64,000 bases of DNA, taken from Lacticaseibacillus paracasei subsp. paracasei. GTDB lineage: Bacteria > Bacillota > Bacilli > Lactobacillales > Lactobacillaceae. How positions within the stretch are numbered: position 1 is the first letter of the stretch; each line of letters starts with the position of its first letter. The stretch spans positions 2,294,001 to 2,358,000 of the forward strand of contig NZ_AP012541.1 of NCBI RefSeq assembly GCF_000829035.1. Direction: 5' to 3'. Below, one piece after another: positions 7,936 through 16,792 of the stretch. The notes under the pieces were generated by a model that was given only the letters and a program-made list of their open reading frames with translations, did no database searches and was not told the origin of the DNA. A program made the position numbers and the translations under genes.

Positions 7936-8679
7936 CTATGCTTTAAAATCCTGCCAAATCATCTGCGCTTCTGCGTTGACCTGTTCGCCGGTTACGACGC
8001 GGTGCAAAGTTTTGGTGGGATCATCCGGATCATGCTGATATTGGGCAACAGGCGTCGTGCCATACGCGACTTCACGTTCATACCGAATATCCGCCCCGCG
8101 TAACGTATGGGTACTCAAAAAATCATAGCCAAGACTATTTTCCATCCATTCCAAGTAATGAGCATTGTTGACGTGTCCGTTACTGTCAATATCAAAATAG
8201 CGGACATGAAAATCTTCTTGACCATCTGGGGTGGTGATCTTTTTAAGCCGCGGAAATCGCTTGATTTTGCGATCACTGACCGCGCCGACACGCTCCACCA
8301 GTTCCGGAATCACGTCCACAATTTTGCGGGTGCGCAGATCCATGATGACCCAGTTGCTATTCACTGTTACCAAGCGCTGCCCTTGCGCATCGTCAATCCA
8401 ATAATCCCGGTAAGTAAAGAATTTATTGTAAGTCGTCGCCTCGGTCCCCACGCGCAATGGTTCCTCAATTCGCGGCATCCGCTGAATATCCATATGATAC
8501 TGCGTGATCACCCAACCAGCCTGAAATTCATTAATTGCATCCATCCCGGCATGCAACGTCTCTAACTGGCGCTCCGAAATTTCTAACATGACATTCATCA
8601 TATTTGCCAATCCGGCGCGACCATACCGATCACCCGCAAAACCGGGAATCCGGTAATCATCTTCGTAGACCTTTCCCAT
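7936..8679 (-). CDS. Acyl-ACP thioesterase
   Basis: Releases fatty acids from acyl carrier protein. It is a 247-residue double hot-dog protein of the bacterial acyl-ACP thioesterase family. Seen: N-terminal GRAGLANMMNVMLEISERQ (first hot-dog), NKFFTYRDYWI, then the second hot-dog with RYFDIDSNGHVNNAHYLEW, holding the Asn/His active-site residues, and RYEREVAYG. It is monocistronic and convergent with the asparaginase. The ribosome binding site (AAGGAGGAG) is about 8 nt upstream of the ATG at 8679. Confidence 0.92.
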   Translation of the reverse strand: MGKVYEDDYRIPGFAGDRYGRAGLANMMNVMLEISERQLETLHAGMDAINEFQAGWVITQYHMDIQRMPRIEEPLRVGTEATTYNKFFTYRDYWIDDAQGQRLVTVNSNWVIMDLRTRKIVDVIPELVERVGAVSDRKIKRFPRLKKITTPDGQEDFHVRYFDIDSNGHVNNAHYLEWMENSLGYDFLSTHTLRGADIRYEREVAYGTTPVAQYQHDPDDPTKTLHRVVTGEQVNAEAQMIWQDFKA

Positions 8680-8728
8680 TAGGATGACTCCTCCTTAAAT
8701 CACACTTGCTGGCACAGAATCCGGTTGG

Positions 8729-8772
8729 CTTCGCATAAGCCTGTTTCTAAACACACCAGATCTCACGCTTTG
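8729..8772. repeat. Half copy of palindromic repeat family A
   Basis: On the minus strand: AGCGTGAGATC, then TGTTTAGAAACAGGCTTATG, matching the left arm and CTTA block of family A. It lies one base beyond the rsmI stop codon, a position it shares with copies A1 and A2. Confidence 0.5.
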
Positions 8773-8773
8773 C

Positions 8774-9631
8774 TTATTTTTCCAACTCATGATAAGCATC
8801 ATACACCACTTGCTTCGCTAAGCCATTTTGTTTGGCGACTAATTTAATCGCTGCATTTGGTTTGGCACCAGTGGCCACAATTGCCTCAACTTGCATTTTT
8901 AAAGGCACCGTCACATCAACTGCTGGCTTATCAGCCGCACCTTCTACCATAATCACAAACTCGCCTTTTAGGTCACCAGCGGCATAAGTTTGTAATGCCG
9001 ACAATGAACCGCGAATGAAGGTTTCGAATTTTTTCGTCAACTCACGGGCCAAAGCCGCCTGTCGATCACCAAAAGCAGTCTGCATTGCTGCCAGCGTTTT
9101 GCCAACCCGATGTGGGCTTTCATAAAAAAGCAAGGTGGCTGATTCATGGGCTAACTTCTCCAATTCGCGATTTTTCTCCCCAACTTTACGCGGTAAAAAG
9201 CCGTAGAACAAAAACGGCTGCGGCGGCAAGCCGGAAGCAATCAGCGCAGTTGTCGCGGCGTTGGCTCCTGGCAATGGCACCACTGGCACACCGGCATCAA
9301 TGGCTGCGCGTACCAATTCCTTGCCTGGATCAGAAATCGACGGCATACCGGCATCGCTGACTTGAGCAATTGTCTCGCCGTTTGCCAACTTAGCCAACAG
9401 CTCAGGAATGCGCATCTGTGTGTTATGTTCATGAAACGAAATCGTTTTAGTTTTAATCTCAAAATGATTTAGTAACATTTGCGTGTGCCGCGTGTCTTCT
9501 GCTGCAATCAAATCGACTGTTTTCAGAATTTCAATCGCACGAATTGTCATATCGCCCAAGTTGCCAATCGGCGTTGGCACCAGATAAAGTGTGCCTGTTG
9601 TATGTGAACCGAAGCTTCGTTGTTGCTCCAA
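8774..9631 (-). CDS. rsmI: 16S rRNA (cytidine1402-2'-O)-methyltransferase RsmI
   Basis: SAM-dependent tetrapyrrole-methylase-fold enzyme that 2'-O-methylates C1402 of 16S rRNA. Seen: TLYLVPTPIGNLGDMTIRA at the N-terminus, AAEDTRHTQMLL, SDAGMPSISDPG and GALPG-type loop VVPLPGANAATTAL. It is 285 residues from a TTG start at 9631. That start is chosen because GGGGAG lies 8 nt upstream, inside the end of yabA, one base after the yabA stop. Longer upstream in-frame versions run back through yabA and lack family similarity. The order yabA-rsmI is conserved in Firmicutes. Confidence 0.95.
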   Translation of the reverse strand: MEQQRSFGSHTTGTLYLVPTPIGNLGDMTIRAIEILKTVDLIAAEDTRHTQMLLNHFEIKTKTISFHEHNTQMRIPELLAKLANGETIAQVSDAGMPSISDPGKELVRAAIDAGVPVVPLPGANAATTALIASGLPPQPFLFYGFLPRKVGEKNRELEKLAHESATLLFYESPHRVGKTLAAMQTAFGDRQAALARELTKKFETFIRGSLSALQTYAAGDLKGEFVIMVEGAADKPAVDVTVPLKMQVEAIVATGAKPNAAIKLVAKQNGLAKQVVYDAYHELEK

Positions 9632-9632
9632 G

Positions 9633-9971
9633 TCAATTCTCCCCGTAAATAATCTCAGTACAAAAAGCGCATGGCTCATCATTGACCCGGCGCTGGCCAT
9701 AGAACATCGGGCAAACATGGAAGCCTTCATTATACAGACTTTCAAGATTTTGCTTCGACTTAGACAATTCAACCCCACCATCACTGGTTTTATTGTCATC
9801 TTTTTCTAATTCTGCCAAATGTTGACGCAAATGCTTGTTTTCGATCTCAAGTTCAGCATTGCGTTCAAGCGTTTCTGCCATATCGTCCTTCATAGCGGCG
9901 ATTTCTCTGAGCATCTGCTGGGCATGTTTTTCAAGGGTCAAGAAGCCATCATATAATTCTTTCTTTTCCAC
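9633..9971 (-). CDS. yabA: DNA replication initiation control protein YabA
   Basis: Zinc-binding protein that restrains DnaA-dependent initiation by bridging DnaA and DnaN. It has 112 residues: a long N-terminal coiled coil (roughly residues 1-60, [20 protein letters not shown]) and a C-terminal zinc motif, HVCPMFYG...CAFC, as in B. subtilis YabA. It lies 4 bp after holB and directly before rsmI, so it is probably cotranscribed and translationally coupled. Confidence 0.95.
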
Positions 9972-9975
9972 AAGA

Positions 9976-10953
9976 TCACCCTTCTAATAGTTTAAGCATT
10001 AACTGTTCTGTTGCGGATTGAAACGTAACATTCTGGCTCAATCGCACCTGCGCCGTTAAAATAGCCTGCAGCGCCGTGGTTAGTTGCTCACTTGATCGCT
10101 GAGCCAAGACGCCGATCGCCGGCAAGTCCAGTTGTTGCATTGATGTTACCTGAAAATGTTGATTCAATGCATCAGCATAGGCCAAGCCGATCAGCGCCAA
10201 CACTTGACGCTGACTATCAGCATCTTTAGCAATCGGCAGCAGTTGCGTCTGCACCCGAACAAAACTTTCCGGATCGTGATCCGCCAAACGCTCCAGTAAC
10301 TGGAAAACCTTCGTCACCCGGTCTTGAAATGTTGCAGACGCCAACAAGGCCTGCGCATCAGCCACATTGCCAGTCAATCGGCCTGCGACTCGTGCCATTT
10401 GCGAGGTTGCCCCGCCTTCTTCTAGCTTTGCAATCACGGCTGAGCGATCAGGGCTTTGGAATGTAATAACCTGTGCCCGCGACAAAATGGTCGGTAAAAG
10501 TTGGTTTTTCGAGGTTGCAGTCAAAATCACGGTCATCCCAGGCACTGGTTCCTCAAAAAATTTCAATAAGGAGTTTGCCGCACCTGCTGTCATTTTATCA
10601 GCATCTTCAACAACAAACACACGTTGATTGCCTTCGACCCCGGTTTTGCTCATTTCTTGCTTCAACCCGCGAATATCGTCAACCTTGATGCTTTGCGTTT
10701 CTGTTTTGACCACCATCACATCTGGGTGGTTATGATTCAAAATTCGCTCGCACTCAGGACACTGGCCACATGGCGCACCATCCTGCACATTTTGACAAAA
10801 TAGGCGCAAGGCGATCCACTCAGCCAAGGCCAGCTTGCCAGCCCCTTTTGGCCCCACAAACAAATACGACTGTGCCAATTGCTTGCGGTCAATGATTCGC
10901 GCAAACTGAGCCACGAGTTTAGGCTGAAGCGAATCAATTAAAAACTTGGTCAT
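9976..10953 (-). CDS. holB: DNA polymerase III delta' subunit HolB
   Basis: Clamp-loader subunit. It is a 325-residue AAA+ protein with a P-loop-like GPKGAGKL that lacks the usual Ser/Thr after Lys, fitting the non-ATPase role of delta'. A four-cysteine zinc module ([16 protein letters not shown]) follows, then [19 protein letters not shown] and SRAQVITF. The start codon shares one base with the stop of the preceding darA gene, so translation is coupled. Confidence 0.95.
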   Translation of the reverse strand: MTKFLIDSLQPKLVAQFARIIDRKQLAQSYLFVGPKGAGKLALAEWIALRLFCQNVQDGAPCGQCPECERILNHNHPDVMVVKTETQSIKVDDIRGLKQEMSKTGVEGNQRVFVVEDADKMTAGAANSLLKFFEEPVPGMTVILTATSKNQLLPTILSRAQVITFQSPDRSAVIAKLEEGGATSQMARVAGRLTGNVADAQALLASATFQDRVTKVFQLLERLADHDPESFVRVQTQLLPIAKDADSQRQVLALIGLAYADALNQHFQVTSMQQLDLPAIGVLAQRSSEQLTTALQAILTAQVRLSQNVTFQSATEQLMLKLLEG

Positions 10954-11282
10954 CAGAAGCGATGAAAGGCTTCGATCGGTAGGACAAAGACGGTGGCACC
11001 GCCGACTTGAACCTCAACCGGATAGGCCATCGAACTGTCAGACGTGGCGTCAAGATTGACTGGCGGTGTCATGAATTGTTGGCGGGTTTGGGAAGTCTCT
11101 TTGATAATCTTCAGAACTTCATCGACCCGATCGTCAGCAATCCCGATAATGAAGGTTGTATTACCGGCTTTTAAAAAGCCACCAGTCGTTGATAATTTAG
11201 TTGCCTGGATATTAGCATCAATAAATTGACTGCTAAGCAAGTTGCTATCTTTATCTTGAACAATTGCGAGAATTAATTTCAT
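10953..11282 (-). CDS. darA: Cyclic-di-AMP receptor, PII-like (DarA/PstA, YaaQ)
   Basis: A 109-residue PII-like trimeric protein known to bind cyclic-di-AMP. Seen: N-terminal MKLILAIVQDKDSNLL, the SSQFIDANIQATKLSTTGGF segment (ligand-loop region) and a C-terminal beta strand VGGATVFVLPIEAFHRF. It sits in the conserved order tmk-darA-holB. The ribosome binding site (GGAGGG) is about 5 nt before the ATG. The signalling output is not known from sequence. Confidence 0.95.
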   Translation of the reverse strand: MKLILAIVQDKDSNLLSSQFIDANIQATKLSTTGGFLKAGNTTFIIGIADDRVDEVLKIIKETSQTRQQFMTPPVNLDATSDSSMAYPVEVQVGGATVFVLPIEAFHRF

Positions 11283-11316
11283 GCGTGCCCTCCTTGACCG
11301 CGATGACGGTTATCAC

Positions 11317-11964
11317 TTAGTTAAATAGTTCCGGAAAACGACGAGTAATGGTCTGAAAACAAGCGGCAACAACCTTTTCCAGTGGCTCAGTTGCATCAAT
11401 CGACACGATTCGCTGAGGATTATCCACTATCAGTGTCATGTATGCATCATGAACGCGTTCATGAAAAGCCAGACTTTCCTGATCAAGTCGATCATATTGA
11501 CGCTCGTTTTGATGGGACTTGATACGGTCAAGTCCCACCTGAACTGGCACATCTAGATACAATGTCAAAGCCGGCTCCAGTCCTGCAGTGGCAAATTGGT
11601 TCATTTTCAAAACGGCATCCGGCCCAATTTCTCGACCACCACCTTGATAGGCAACTGAACTGTCGACAAATCGATCACAGACAACAATGTCGCCTTGTGC
11701 TAACGCTGGTTGAATCACTTCAACCAAGTGCTGTCGACGCGACGCCGCGTATAAAAGTGCTTCAGTCCGCGCATCCATAGCAGTGTTGGCAGGGTCGAGA
11801 ATGACCTCGCGAATGGTCTCGGAAATCTTTGCGCCGCCTGGTTCTCTGGTCAAATGCAATGGCACCCGCACGTGCTGTTCGAGTTGCGGGATCAACGTCT
11901 TCAAAACGCTGGTCTTGCCTGCACCGTCTGGACCTTCGAATGTGATAAATGTGCCTTTCACCAT
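11317..11964 (-). CDS. tmk: Thymidylate kinase
   Basis: Phosphorylates dTMP to dTDP. Seen: P-loop FEGPDGAGKTS, TREPGG, the DRF/Y motif in VVCDRFVDSSVAYQG, and a lid region with RQYDRLDQES. It is 215 residues from ATG 11964, which has AAGGAG six bases upstream. An upstream in-frame extension to 12033 lacks a ribosome binding site and is not family-like. It heads the tmk-darA-holB-yabA-rsmI run. Confidence 0.96.
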   Translation of the reverse strand: MVKGTFITFEGPDGAGKTSVLKTLIPQLEQHVRVPLHLTREPGGAKISETIREVILDPANTAMDARTEALLYAASRRQHLVEVIQPALAQGDIVVCDRFVDSSVAYQGGGREIGPDAVLKMNQFATAGLEPALTLYLDVPVQVGLDRIKSHQNERQYDRLDQESLAFHERVHDAYMTLIVDNPQRIVSIDATEPLEKVVAACFQTITRRFPELFN

Positions 11965-12106
11965 GTGTCTCTCCTTATCTAAAACGCGTTCACTAGTGCA
12001 AAAATGTTCATACTTTTTTGGAATTAAGTCCATTTTACTTGATATGTTTCACAATTAAAAACTTATCTGCAAATTCACGAGACTAATAAGTCGTTATACA
12101 TAGGCA

Positions 12107-12161
12107 AAAAAGCGGCAAATGCCATGATCCTGAAATAGCAGTCATGGGCATTTGCCGCTTT
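12107..12161 (-). terminator. Intrinsic terminator upstream of tmk
   Basis: On the minus strand AAAGCGGCAAATGCCCATGA pairs with CATGGCATTTGCCGCTTTTTT. It would end transcription from the recR/DUF2508 side. The interval 12162-12353 shows no gene or recognisable signal. Confidence 0.85.
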
Positions 12162-12353
12162 AGTGAATGTTGATTGGTATCGGGTAGCTGCACGATGCCC
12201 TAATGGTGAATGAGTTATGCTTGGCATTGAGGTTTTTGCATGCCTCCTAGGAAGGCGAAAAAAGATGCCACTCGGCGTAGCAAATGATTGGCGCGTTGAA
12301 CGTTCTCTTGTTGGTACGTGGAAAAGCTCTGTTACCCCTTCACGACTCTCTGA

Positions 12354-12471
12354 ACCGCGCAAAAAAGCGCAGAAACCTCCGTGTAAGGACTTTGAACCAA
12401 AAGAGCCAAAACCCAGCCCTTTTGGTTCAAGGCCACTTACATTCCGGTTTCTAACCGCGCTTTTTTGCGCT
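12354..12471 (-). repeat. Palindromic repeat family A (copy A1)
   Basis: A 118-bp imperfect palindrome starting directly at the stop codon of the DUF2508 gene. On the minus strand: GAGCGCAAAAAAGCGCGGTT, then AGAAACCGGAATGTAAGTGG, an inner stem (CCTTGAACCAAAAGGGC with CTCTTTTGGTTCAAAG) around GGCTGGGTTTTG, then CTTACACGGAGGTTTCT and GCGCTTTTTTGCGC. It pairs over almost its whole length. Nearly the same as A2 at 13522-13645. Confidence 0.8.
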
Positions 12472-12735
12472 CTATAAATCTCTATACTCCGCAATTTGCT
12501 CCGCAGCCACTCGGGCCACAAGTTCGCCCTTGATTTGGCGGGTGCGCGCTTCGCGGTAGAGAAAGTCGAACAGGCCTGTCTGTAAGGCTACTTGCGCTTT
12601 GGTTTGTTCGTCGACTTCGCGAAAAGTAGCAACGAGCTTGCGTTGTGCCGCCATCTGGTCGCGGACACGATAGACGAGCATCATTAGTTCTTCGTCTTTT
12701 TCTTCCTTGACCTTTACCTGTTTGCGTCCAAACAT
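12472..12735 (-). CDS. DUF2508 family protein (YaaL-like)
   Basis: An 87-residue, charged, mainly helical protein of unknown function found next to recR in Firmicutes. Seen: [18 protein letters not shown] at the N-terminus and the family-like GLFDFLYREARTRQIKGEL. Its ATG overlaps the recR stop codon (TAATG), so it is translated with recR. Its stop abuts repeat A1. Confidence 0.85.
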   Translation of the reverse strand: MFGRKQVKVKEEKDEELMMLVYRVRDQMAAQRKLVATFREVDEQTKAQVALQTGLFDFLYREARTRQIKGELVARVAAEQIAEYRDL

Positions 12736-13334
12736 TACAGCTCAGTCCTTCCTTCAACCGCCTTCATCAAGGTCATTTCATCAGCATACTCAATATCACT
12801 GCCGACCGACAGCCCATGGGCTAAGCGAGTGACCTTAATACCAGCTGGTTTAATCAGCCGAGCTAGGTATTGGGCGGTGGCTTCACCTTCAGGCGTGGCA
12901 TTAGTGGCGATAATGACTTCTTTGACTGCCTTATTTGCCTTAAGCCGTTTTAACAAACTCTCAATATTCAGATCTTCAGGACCGCGGCCTTCGATTGGTG
13001 ATAAAACGCCATGTAATACATGATACAAGCCATGATAATCCTGAGCCCGATCAATGCTCATGACGTCTTTAGGTTGTTCAACAACCAATATCGTGCTTTG
13101 GTCGCGACTTTTATCGCGACAAATAGCACACGGATCCTCATCGGTAATGTTGCCACAAATGGAACAATAATGCAGATCCTCTTTTGCCGCGACAAGACTT
13201 TTAGCGAACGCCGTCACATCGTCCTTATTCATATCAATGGTGTAAAAAGCCAGCCGTGTTGCGGTTTTTGCCCCGATACCCGGGAGGCGCATATAACTGT
13301 CGATCAATTTACTGATCGGTTCTGGATATTGCAT
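12735..13334 (-). CDS. recR: Recombination mediator RecR
   Basis: Works with RecF/RecO to load RecA in recombinational repair. It is 199 residues, the family length. Seen: N-terminal [19 protein letters not shown] (HhH), a C4 zinc finger [16 protein letters not shown], and a Toprim domain starting [15 protein letters not shown], with a C-terminal [17 protein letters not shown]. The start at 13334 is chosen for GAGGGG five bases upstream. About 315 bp separate it from ebfC, mostly repeat A2. Confidence 0.97.
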   Translation of the reverse strand: MQYPEPISKLIDSYMRLPGIGAKTATRLAFYTIDMNKDDVTAFAKSLVAAKEDLHYCSICGNITDEDPCAICRDKSRDQSTILVVEQPKDVMSIDRAQDYHGLYHVLHGVLSPIEGRGPEDLNIESLLKRLKANKAVKEVIIATNATPEGEATAQYLARLIKPAGIKVTRLAHGLSVGSDIEYADEMTLMKAVEGRTEL

Positions 13335-13521
13335 AGTGTCCCCTCTTGTTGTGAAAACGTACTGAGTGATGATCTTTGCTGTCATGAGAACAGCTTTGGT
13401 TTCAAAATGATGCTTATTTGCTTATGTTGCTGAAACTTTGGGTGCGAACTTGGGTTGTTGTAAAAGTTCGGTTTATGCGGTGAAGACTTCTTGATGATAC
13501 TTGTGGTCCATTGTTGTTCTC

Positions 13522-13645
13522 CGAAACGCGCAAAAAGGCGCAGAAACCTCCATGTAAGCGGCCTTGAACCAAAAGGGCCAAAGCCCAGCCCTTTTGGTTC
13601 AAGGCCGCTTACACTCCGGTTTCTAACCGCGCCTTTTTGCGCTCT
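13522..13645 (-). repeat. Palindromic repeat family A (copy A2)
   Basis: A 124-bp near-perfect palindrome, four bases beyond the ebfC stop. On the minus strand: GAGCGCAAAAAGGCGCGGTT, AGAAACCGGAGTGTAAGCGG, inner stem CCTTGAACCAAAAGGGC/GGCCCTTTTGGTTCAAGG around TGGGCTTT, CTTACATGGAGGTTTCT, GCGCC. Compared with A1, paired positions change together (A/T to G/C in the GCGC-A-GCGC ends). The rest of 13335-13521 shows nothing clear. Confidence 0.8.
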
Positions 13646-13649
13646 GTTG

Positions 13650-13958
13650 TTACATTGGCAATCCGCGTGTATACTTACCCATCTTATCTTGAGTTTCCTT
13701 ATCAATGGTTCCCATGGCTTGATTAACCGCTTCGATAATCAGGTCTTGGAGCATGTCCGGATCGTCTGGATCGATGGCTTCTGGTTTGATTTGAATGTCT
13801 TTCATGATCTTTTCACCGGTAAACTTAACGGTGACCATATCGGAAGCTGACTTGCCTTCAAACTCCGTTGCATACAGTTCCTTTTGTGCTGCCTGCATTT
13901 CCTTTTGCATTTTCTGCATCTGCTTCATCATGCCTTGCATATTACCCATTCCACGCAT
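13650..13958 (-). CDS. ebfC: Nucleoid-associated protein EbfC/YbaB
   Basis: A 102-residue YbaB/EbfC DNA-binding protein. Seen: Met/Gln-rich N-terminus [19 protein letters not shown], a coiled-coil helix, and the core [20 protein letters not shown] with [16 protein letters not shown]. It lies 16 bp after dnaX in the conserved dnaX-ebfC-recR order. Confidence 0.96.
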   Translation of the reverse strand: MRGMGNMQGMMKQMQKMQKEMQAAQKELYATEFEGKSASDMVTVKFTGEKIMKDIQIKPEAIDPDDPDMLQDLIIEAVNQAMGTIDKETQDKMGKYTRGLPM

Positions 13959-13974
13959 GTTTCATCATCCTTTT

Positions 13975-15672
13975 CTAGTCATTTTTGATTGTTACGTTAG
14001 GTGCATCTTTACCAAATAGTTCTGTTAATTTGCTAACAACTGGCGGTATCTGCGGTTTAGTGTCAGCTTTCTGTTCCTTGTTTTCAGGGGCCTTCAATTC
14101 TTGAATATAATCTTGTCGAATGGTTGGCCAGACATCACTTTGAACCAAAACAATTTTTGGCTGCTTGCCGGTTAATTTTTGTAGACCACTTTCCAATTCC
14201 GTCATCAGTGCGGCATCATTCATGGCGCGTTCAACGTAGATATCATAATCGAAACTCACGATCACACCGTTAGGACTGGCAGCAACCGGTTCACTGACTT
14301 TCATCATGGCGCGTTTCGTGATACTAAGCAGACCCAGCAGATTCGGCCAAACATCCTTTAAATTGGTCAGGTCCTGTTTGGTTGCGGCACCTAAAATCGG
14401 ATAAATAGCTTTACGATTGACATGGTTGGCTTTGGCCTTCACATGTTTCCGGGTTCTGGTTGGTGGCGGAATGGTGCCGCCGTTCGCCTCGACCCGTTTC
14501 AGTTGATCACTCAGCTGTTTGACTTTTGCCGTCAATTTTTCAAATTGCGGATTTTCTGCCTGTGCTGGTGCTGCCGTAACCTGTGGCGTTGTCGTTTCGC
14601 TTAATCGAACCGTTGCCACTTCTAGATAAATTTCCGGATGATTGGTCATCCGCAGTTGTTGCTGCGTGCTATTCAACACGTCAATCATGTGGTAGATCTG
14701 CTCTGGCTTGAAGTTCTCGCTCAGAATTTTGAATTGATCATCAAGTAAGCTTTTTTCTAAATCACCCAAGAGTGTCGGTGCTTGTTGATTAACCAACAGA
14801 TCCCGCAAGTATTCAATCAGATCTTCGATTAACCGCCCAGCATCTTTACCTGACGCTAACAAATCCTCGATCATTTTCAATGCCTGCGCATGATCCTTGG
14901 CGAGGACCGCGGCTAAATACTTGCCCAAAACAGCAGTAGTCACACCGCCTGTGACATCAAGTGCATCTTCCGTTGTGACGTGATTATCGCCAAAACTCAA
15001 CACTTGATCAAGAATCGATAAGGCATCCCGCATGCCGCCTTCAGCTGCTTTGGCAATCACTTTCAACGCAGCATCGTCGTATGTGATTTGCTTATCATCC
15101 AAAATAAAACGCATTCGCTTAACGATATCTTCCGGCGTGATCCGGCGAAAATCAAATCGTTGTGTTCGCGAAATAATCGTTGCTGGGATTTTATGTGGCT
15201 CCGTCGTGGCTAAAATAAACACCACATGCGCCGGCGGTTCTTCCAGCGTTTTCAGCAGAGCATTGAAGGCTCCGCTCGATAACATATGCACTTCATCGAT
15301 GATATACACTTTGACGCGAGCTTGTGTTGGCGCATATTTTGCCTTGTCCCGAATGTCACGAATCTCATCCACGCCGTTGTTAGAAGCAGCATCAATTTCG
15401 ATAACATCGGTCAAACTGCCATTATTAATAGCCTGACAAATTTCACAAGTATTATCTGGCTCACCATCCTCCAAGTGTAGACAGTTCAATGCCTTTGCCA
15501 GAATCTTGGCGACCGATGTTTTACCGGTACCGCGGGGGCCGGTAAAAAGATAGGCGTGGCTTGTCTGGCCAGTAATCAGCGCATTTTTCAGCGTCTTGGT
15601 GATGGCTTCTTGGCCAATCACATCTTTAAATTGCTGCGGGCGCCACACCCGATATAACGCTTGATAACTCAC
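13975..15672 (-). CDS. dnaX: DNA polymerase III gamma/tau subunit DnaX
   Basis: Clamp-loader ATPase. Seen: N-terminal SYQALYRVWRPQQFKDVIGQ, Walker A TGPRGTGKTS, a zinc module with Cys in CLHLEDGEPDNTCEIC, Walker B IIDEVHMLS, the SRC-like SRTQRFDFRRI, and a tau-type C-terminal extension after residue 390. It is 565 residues from a GTG at 15672 with GGAGG eight bases upstream; earlier in-frame codons lie inside the ribosome binding site and the adjoining repeat. I saw no convincing slippery site for a gamma frameshift. The leader consists of two tandem copies of repeat A. Confidence 0.95.
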   Translation of the reverse strand: MSYQALYRVWRPQQFKDVIGQEAITKTLKNALITGQTSHAYLFTGPRGTGKTSVAKILAKALNCLHLEDGEPDNTCEICQAINNGSLTDVIEIDAASNNGVDEIRDIRDKAKYAPTQARVKVYIIDEVHMLSSGAFNALLKTLEEPPAHVVFILATTEPHKIPATIISRTQRFDFRRITPEDIVKRMRFILDDKQITYDDAALKVIAKAAEGGMRDALSILDQVLSFGDNHVTTEDALDVTGGVTTAVLGKYLAAVLAKDHAQALKMIEDLLASGKDAGRLIEDLIEYLRDLLVNQQAPTLLGDLEKSLLDDQFKILSENFKPEQIYHMIDVLNSTQQQLRMTNHPEIYLEVATVRLSETTTPQVTAAPAQAENPQFEKLTAKVKQLSDQLKRVEANGGTIPPPTRTRKHVKAKANHVNRKAIYPILGAATKQDLTNLKDVWPNLLGLLSITKRAMMKVSEPVAASPNGVIVSFDYDIYVERAMNDAALMTELESGLQKLTGKQPKIVLVQSDVWPTIRQDYIQELKAPENKEQKADTKPQIPPVVSKLTELFGKDAPNVTIKND

Positions 15673-15684
15673 CGTGCCGCCTCC

Positions 15685-15934
15685 TTTAAACACGTTTGCT
15701 GGCGCCGTCACCTGCTCATAAGGACCTCAGGTGCAATGGCCCAAAACCAGCCATCACCCCTGAACCCGCTTATGCTCCGGTGACTAAACGCGCCCGTTCA
15801 CGCTCTTCTTTAAACGCGCTTACCGGCGCCGTCACCTGCTCATAAGGACCTCAGGTGCAATGGCCCAAAACCAGCCATCACCCCTGAACCCGCTTATGCT
15901 CCGGTGACTAAACGCGCCCGTTCACGCTCTTCTT
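15685..15934 (-). repeat. Tandem pair of family A repeats, 124-bp period (A4)
   Basis: Two nearly identical units begin at 15685 and 15809. On the minus strand each reads GAGCGTGAACGGGCGCGTTT, AGTCACCGGAGCATAAGCGG, inner arms GTTCAGGGGTGATGGCTGG and GCACCTGAGG, GTCCTTATGAGCAGGTGACG. The skeleton equals copies A1-A3, but AGAAACC/GGTTTCT has become AGTCACC/GGTGACG, a change on both sides of the stem. The dnaX ribosome binding site starts immediately after the first unit. Between 15935 and 16000 I see nothing. Confidence 0.8.
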
Positions 15935-16000
15935 AGTGAAATATTCGCTGTGTTCTAGTTTACCATAGCTGCCTCATGAGTAGACAGAATCTGCGACAAC

Positions 16001-16030
16001 AAAAACGGCCGCTCCAATTACAAGCGACCG
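16001..16030 (-). terminator. Terminator of SRP RNA
   Basis: Minus strand CGGTCGCT-loop-AGCGGCCG followed by TTTTTG, 20 bp beyond the SRP RNA. Confidence 0.75.
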
Positions 16031-16049
16031 GTCAATTTCTCAATAACAA

Positions 16050-16138
16050 AAGGCACATGACGAACCTACCTTAGTGCTGCTTCCTTCCGGACCTGACACG
16101 ATTCGGAAAGCCACCATTGCCTTAAGGCCTTTCGGCAG
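16050..16138 (-). ncRNA. ffs: Signal recognition particle RNA, small bacterial type
   Basis: The minus strand contains the near-invariant domain IV sequence GTCAGGTCCGGAAGGAAGCA, followed by GCACTAAGGTAGGTTCGTCA, and the 5' GCCGAAAGGCCTTAAGGCAATGG; the ends pair to form one long hairpin of about 90 nt. It binds Ffh in protein targeting. It is located just after tadA and ahead of dnaX, as in other Firmicutes. The ends are approximate. Confidence 0.93.
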
Positions 16139-16144
16139 TTTTCA

Positions 16145-16651
16145 TTATAACTGATTCTCACTGGTTTGACCAGCCCGCTTGGCGGCTTTTCTTTTGGCCC
16201 GGATCGTTCGGAAAAACGTTTGTAGCAACGTGGCGCTTTCATCGGCTTTGATGCCGCTGACCACAGCAACTTGATGATTAAAGCGGGTGTCCGCCAATAA
16301 ATTATAAAAAGTGCCAGCAACGCCTGCTTTAGGATCAGTGGCACCAAAGTAACACGTCGCCACGCGTGCATTGATCATAGCGCCGGCACACATTGGACAT
16401 GGTTCTAACGTGACAAATAAGCTGCAATCTTCCAGGCGCCATGTACCAAGCGTTTTGCATGCGGCCTGAATCGCCAGCATCTCGGCATGATGCGTCGCGT
16501 CTTGAGTTGTTTCACGCAAATTATAACCACGGCCGATAATCTCGCCTTGATGAACGATCACTGCGCCAATCGGCACTTCGCCGATTGCAGCGGCTTTTTT
16601 GGCCTCGGTTAGAGCCGCATCCATAAATTGATTGATGTCGTGTTCGTCCAT
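16145..16651 (-). CDS. tadA: tRNA-specific adenosine deaminase TadA
   Basis: Converts A34 to inosine in tRNA-Arg(ACG). Cytidine-deaminase fold with the zinc motifs THHAEMLAI (His and catalytic Glu) and EPCPMCAGAM. It is 168 residues from the ATG at 16651, slightly longer than usual through a basic C-terminus (RAKRKAAKRAGQ). A TTG at 16660 is the alternative start: AGGAG lies 3 nt from the TTG and 12 nt from the ATG, so neither spacing is ideal. It is followed by the SRP RNA gene. Confidence 0.95.
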   Translation of the reverse strand: MDEHDINQFMDAALTEAKKAAAIGEVPIGAVIVHQGEIIGRGYNLRETTQDATHHAEMLAIQAACKTLGTWRLEDCSLFVTLEPCPMCAGAMINARVATCYFGATDPKAGVAGTFYNLLADTRFNHQVAVVSGIKADESATLLQTFFRTIRAKRKAAKRAGQTSENQL

Positions 16652-16692
16652 GATTGCCAAGCACTCCTTGTTTTATCATTCTGATGCCAATA

Positions 16693-16732
16693 AATAGCCG
16701 TCCATCAGGAAAATCCTCATGGACGGCTATTT
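16693..16732 (-). terminator. Intrinsic terminator between small membrane protein and tadA
   Basis: AATAGCCGTCCAT-C-AGGA pairs with TCCT-C-ATGGACGGCTATT, with T-rich flanks on both strands. Confidence 0.8.
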
Positions 16733-16792
16733 TGATCACGCAGCCAGTTTATTTACCTGACGTGTGATAGCCACATGTCGCTAAACTAACGG

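Noticed and set aside
12217..12477. Plus-strand open frame of 86 codons over repeat A1
   Set aside because: It runs through the palindrome; the same frame pattern appears on both strands of A2 and A3. No ribosome binding site or family similarity.
13382..13705. Open frames over repeat A2
   Set aside because: They are produced by the repeat itself and share KGLGFG/GSRPLT-like peptides with the A1 frames on either strand.
13975..15672. Programmed frameshift in dnaX
   Set aside because: I could not find a convincing A-run slippery site with a following stem and early stop; the frame is continuous.
15685..15934. CRISPR array
   Set aside because: Only two units of 124 bp, each itself a long palindrome found elsewhere; no short repeats with unique spacers and no cas genes.
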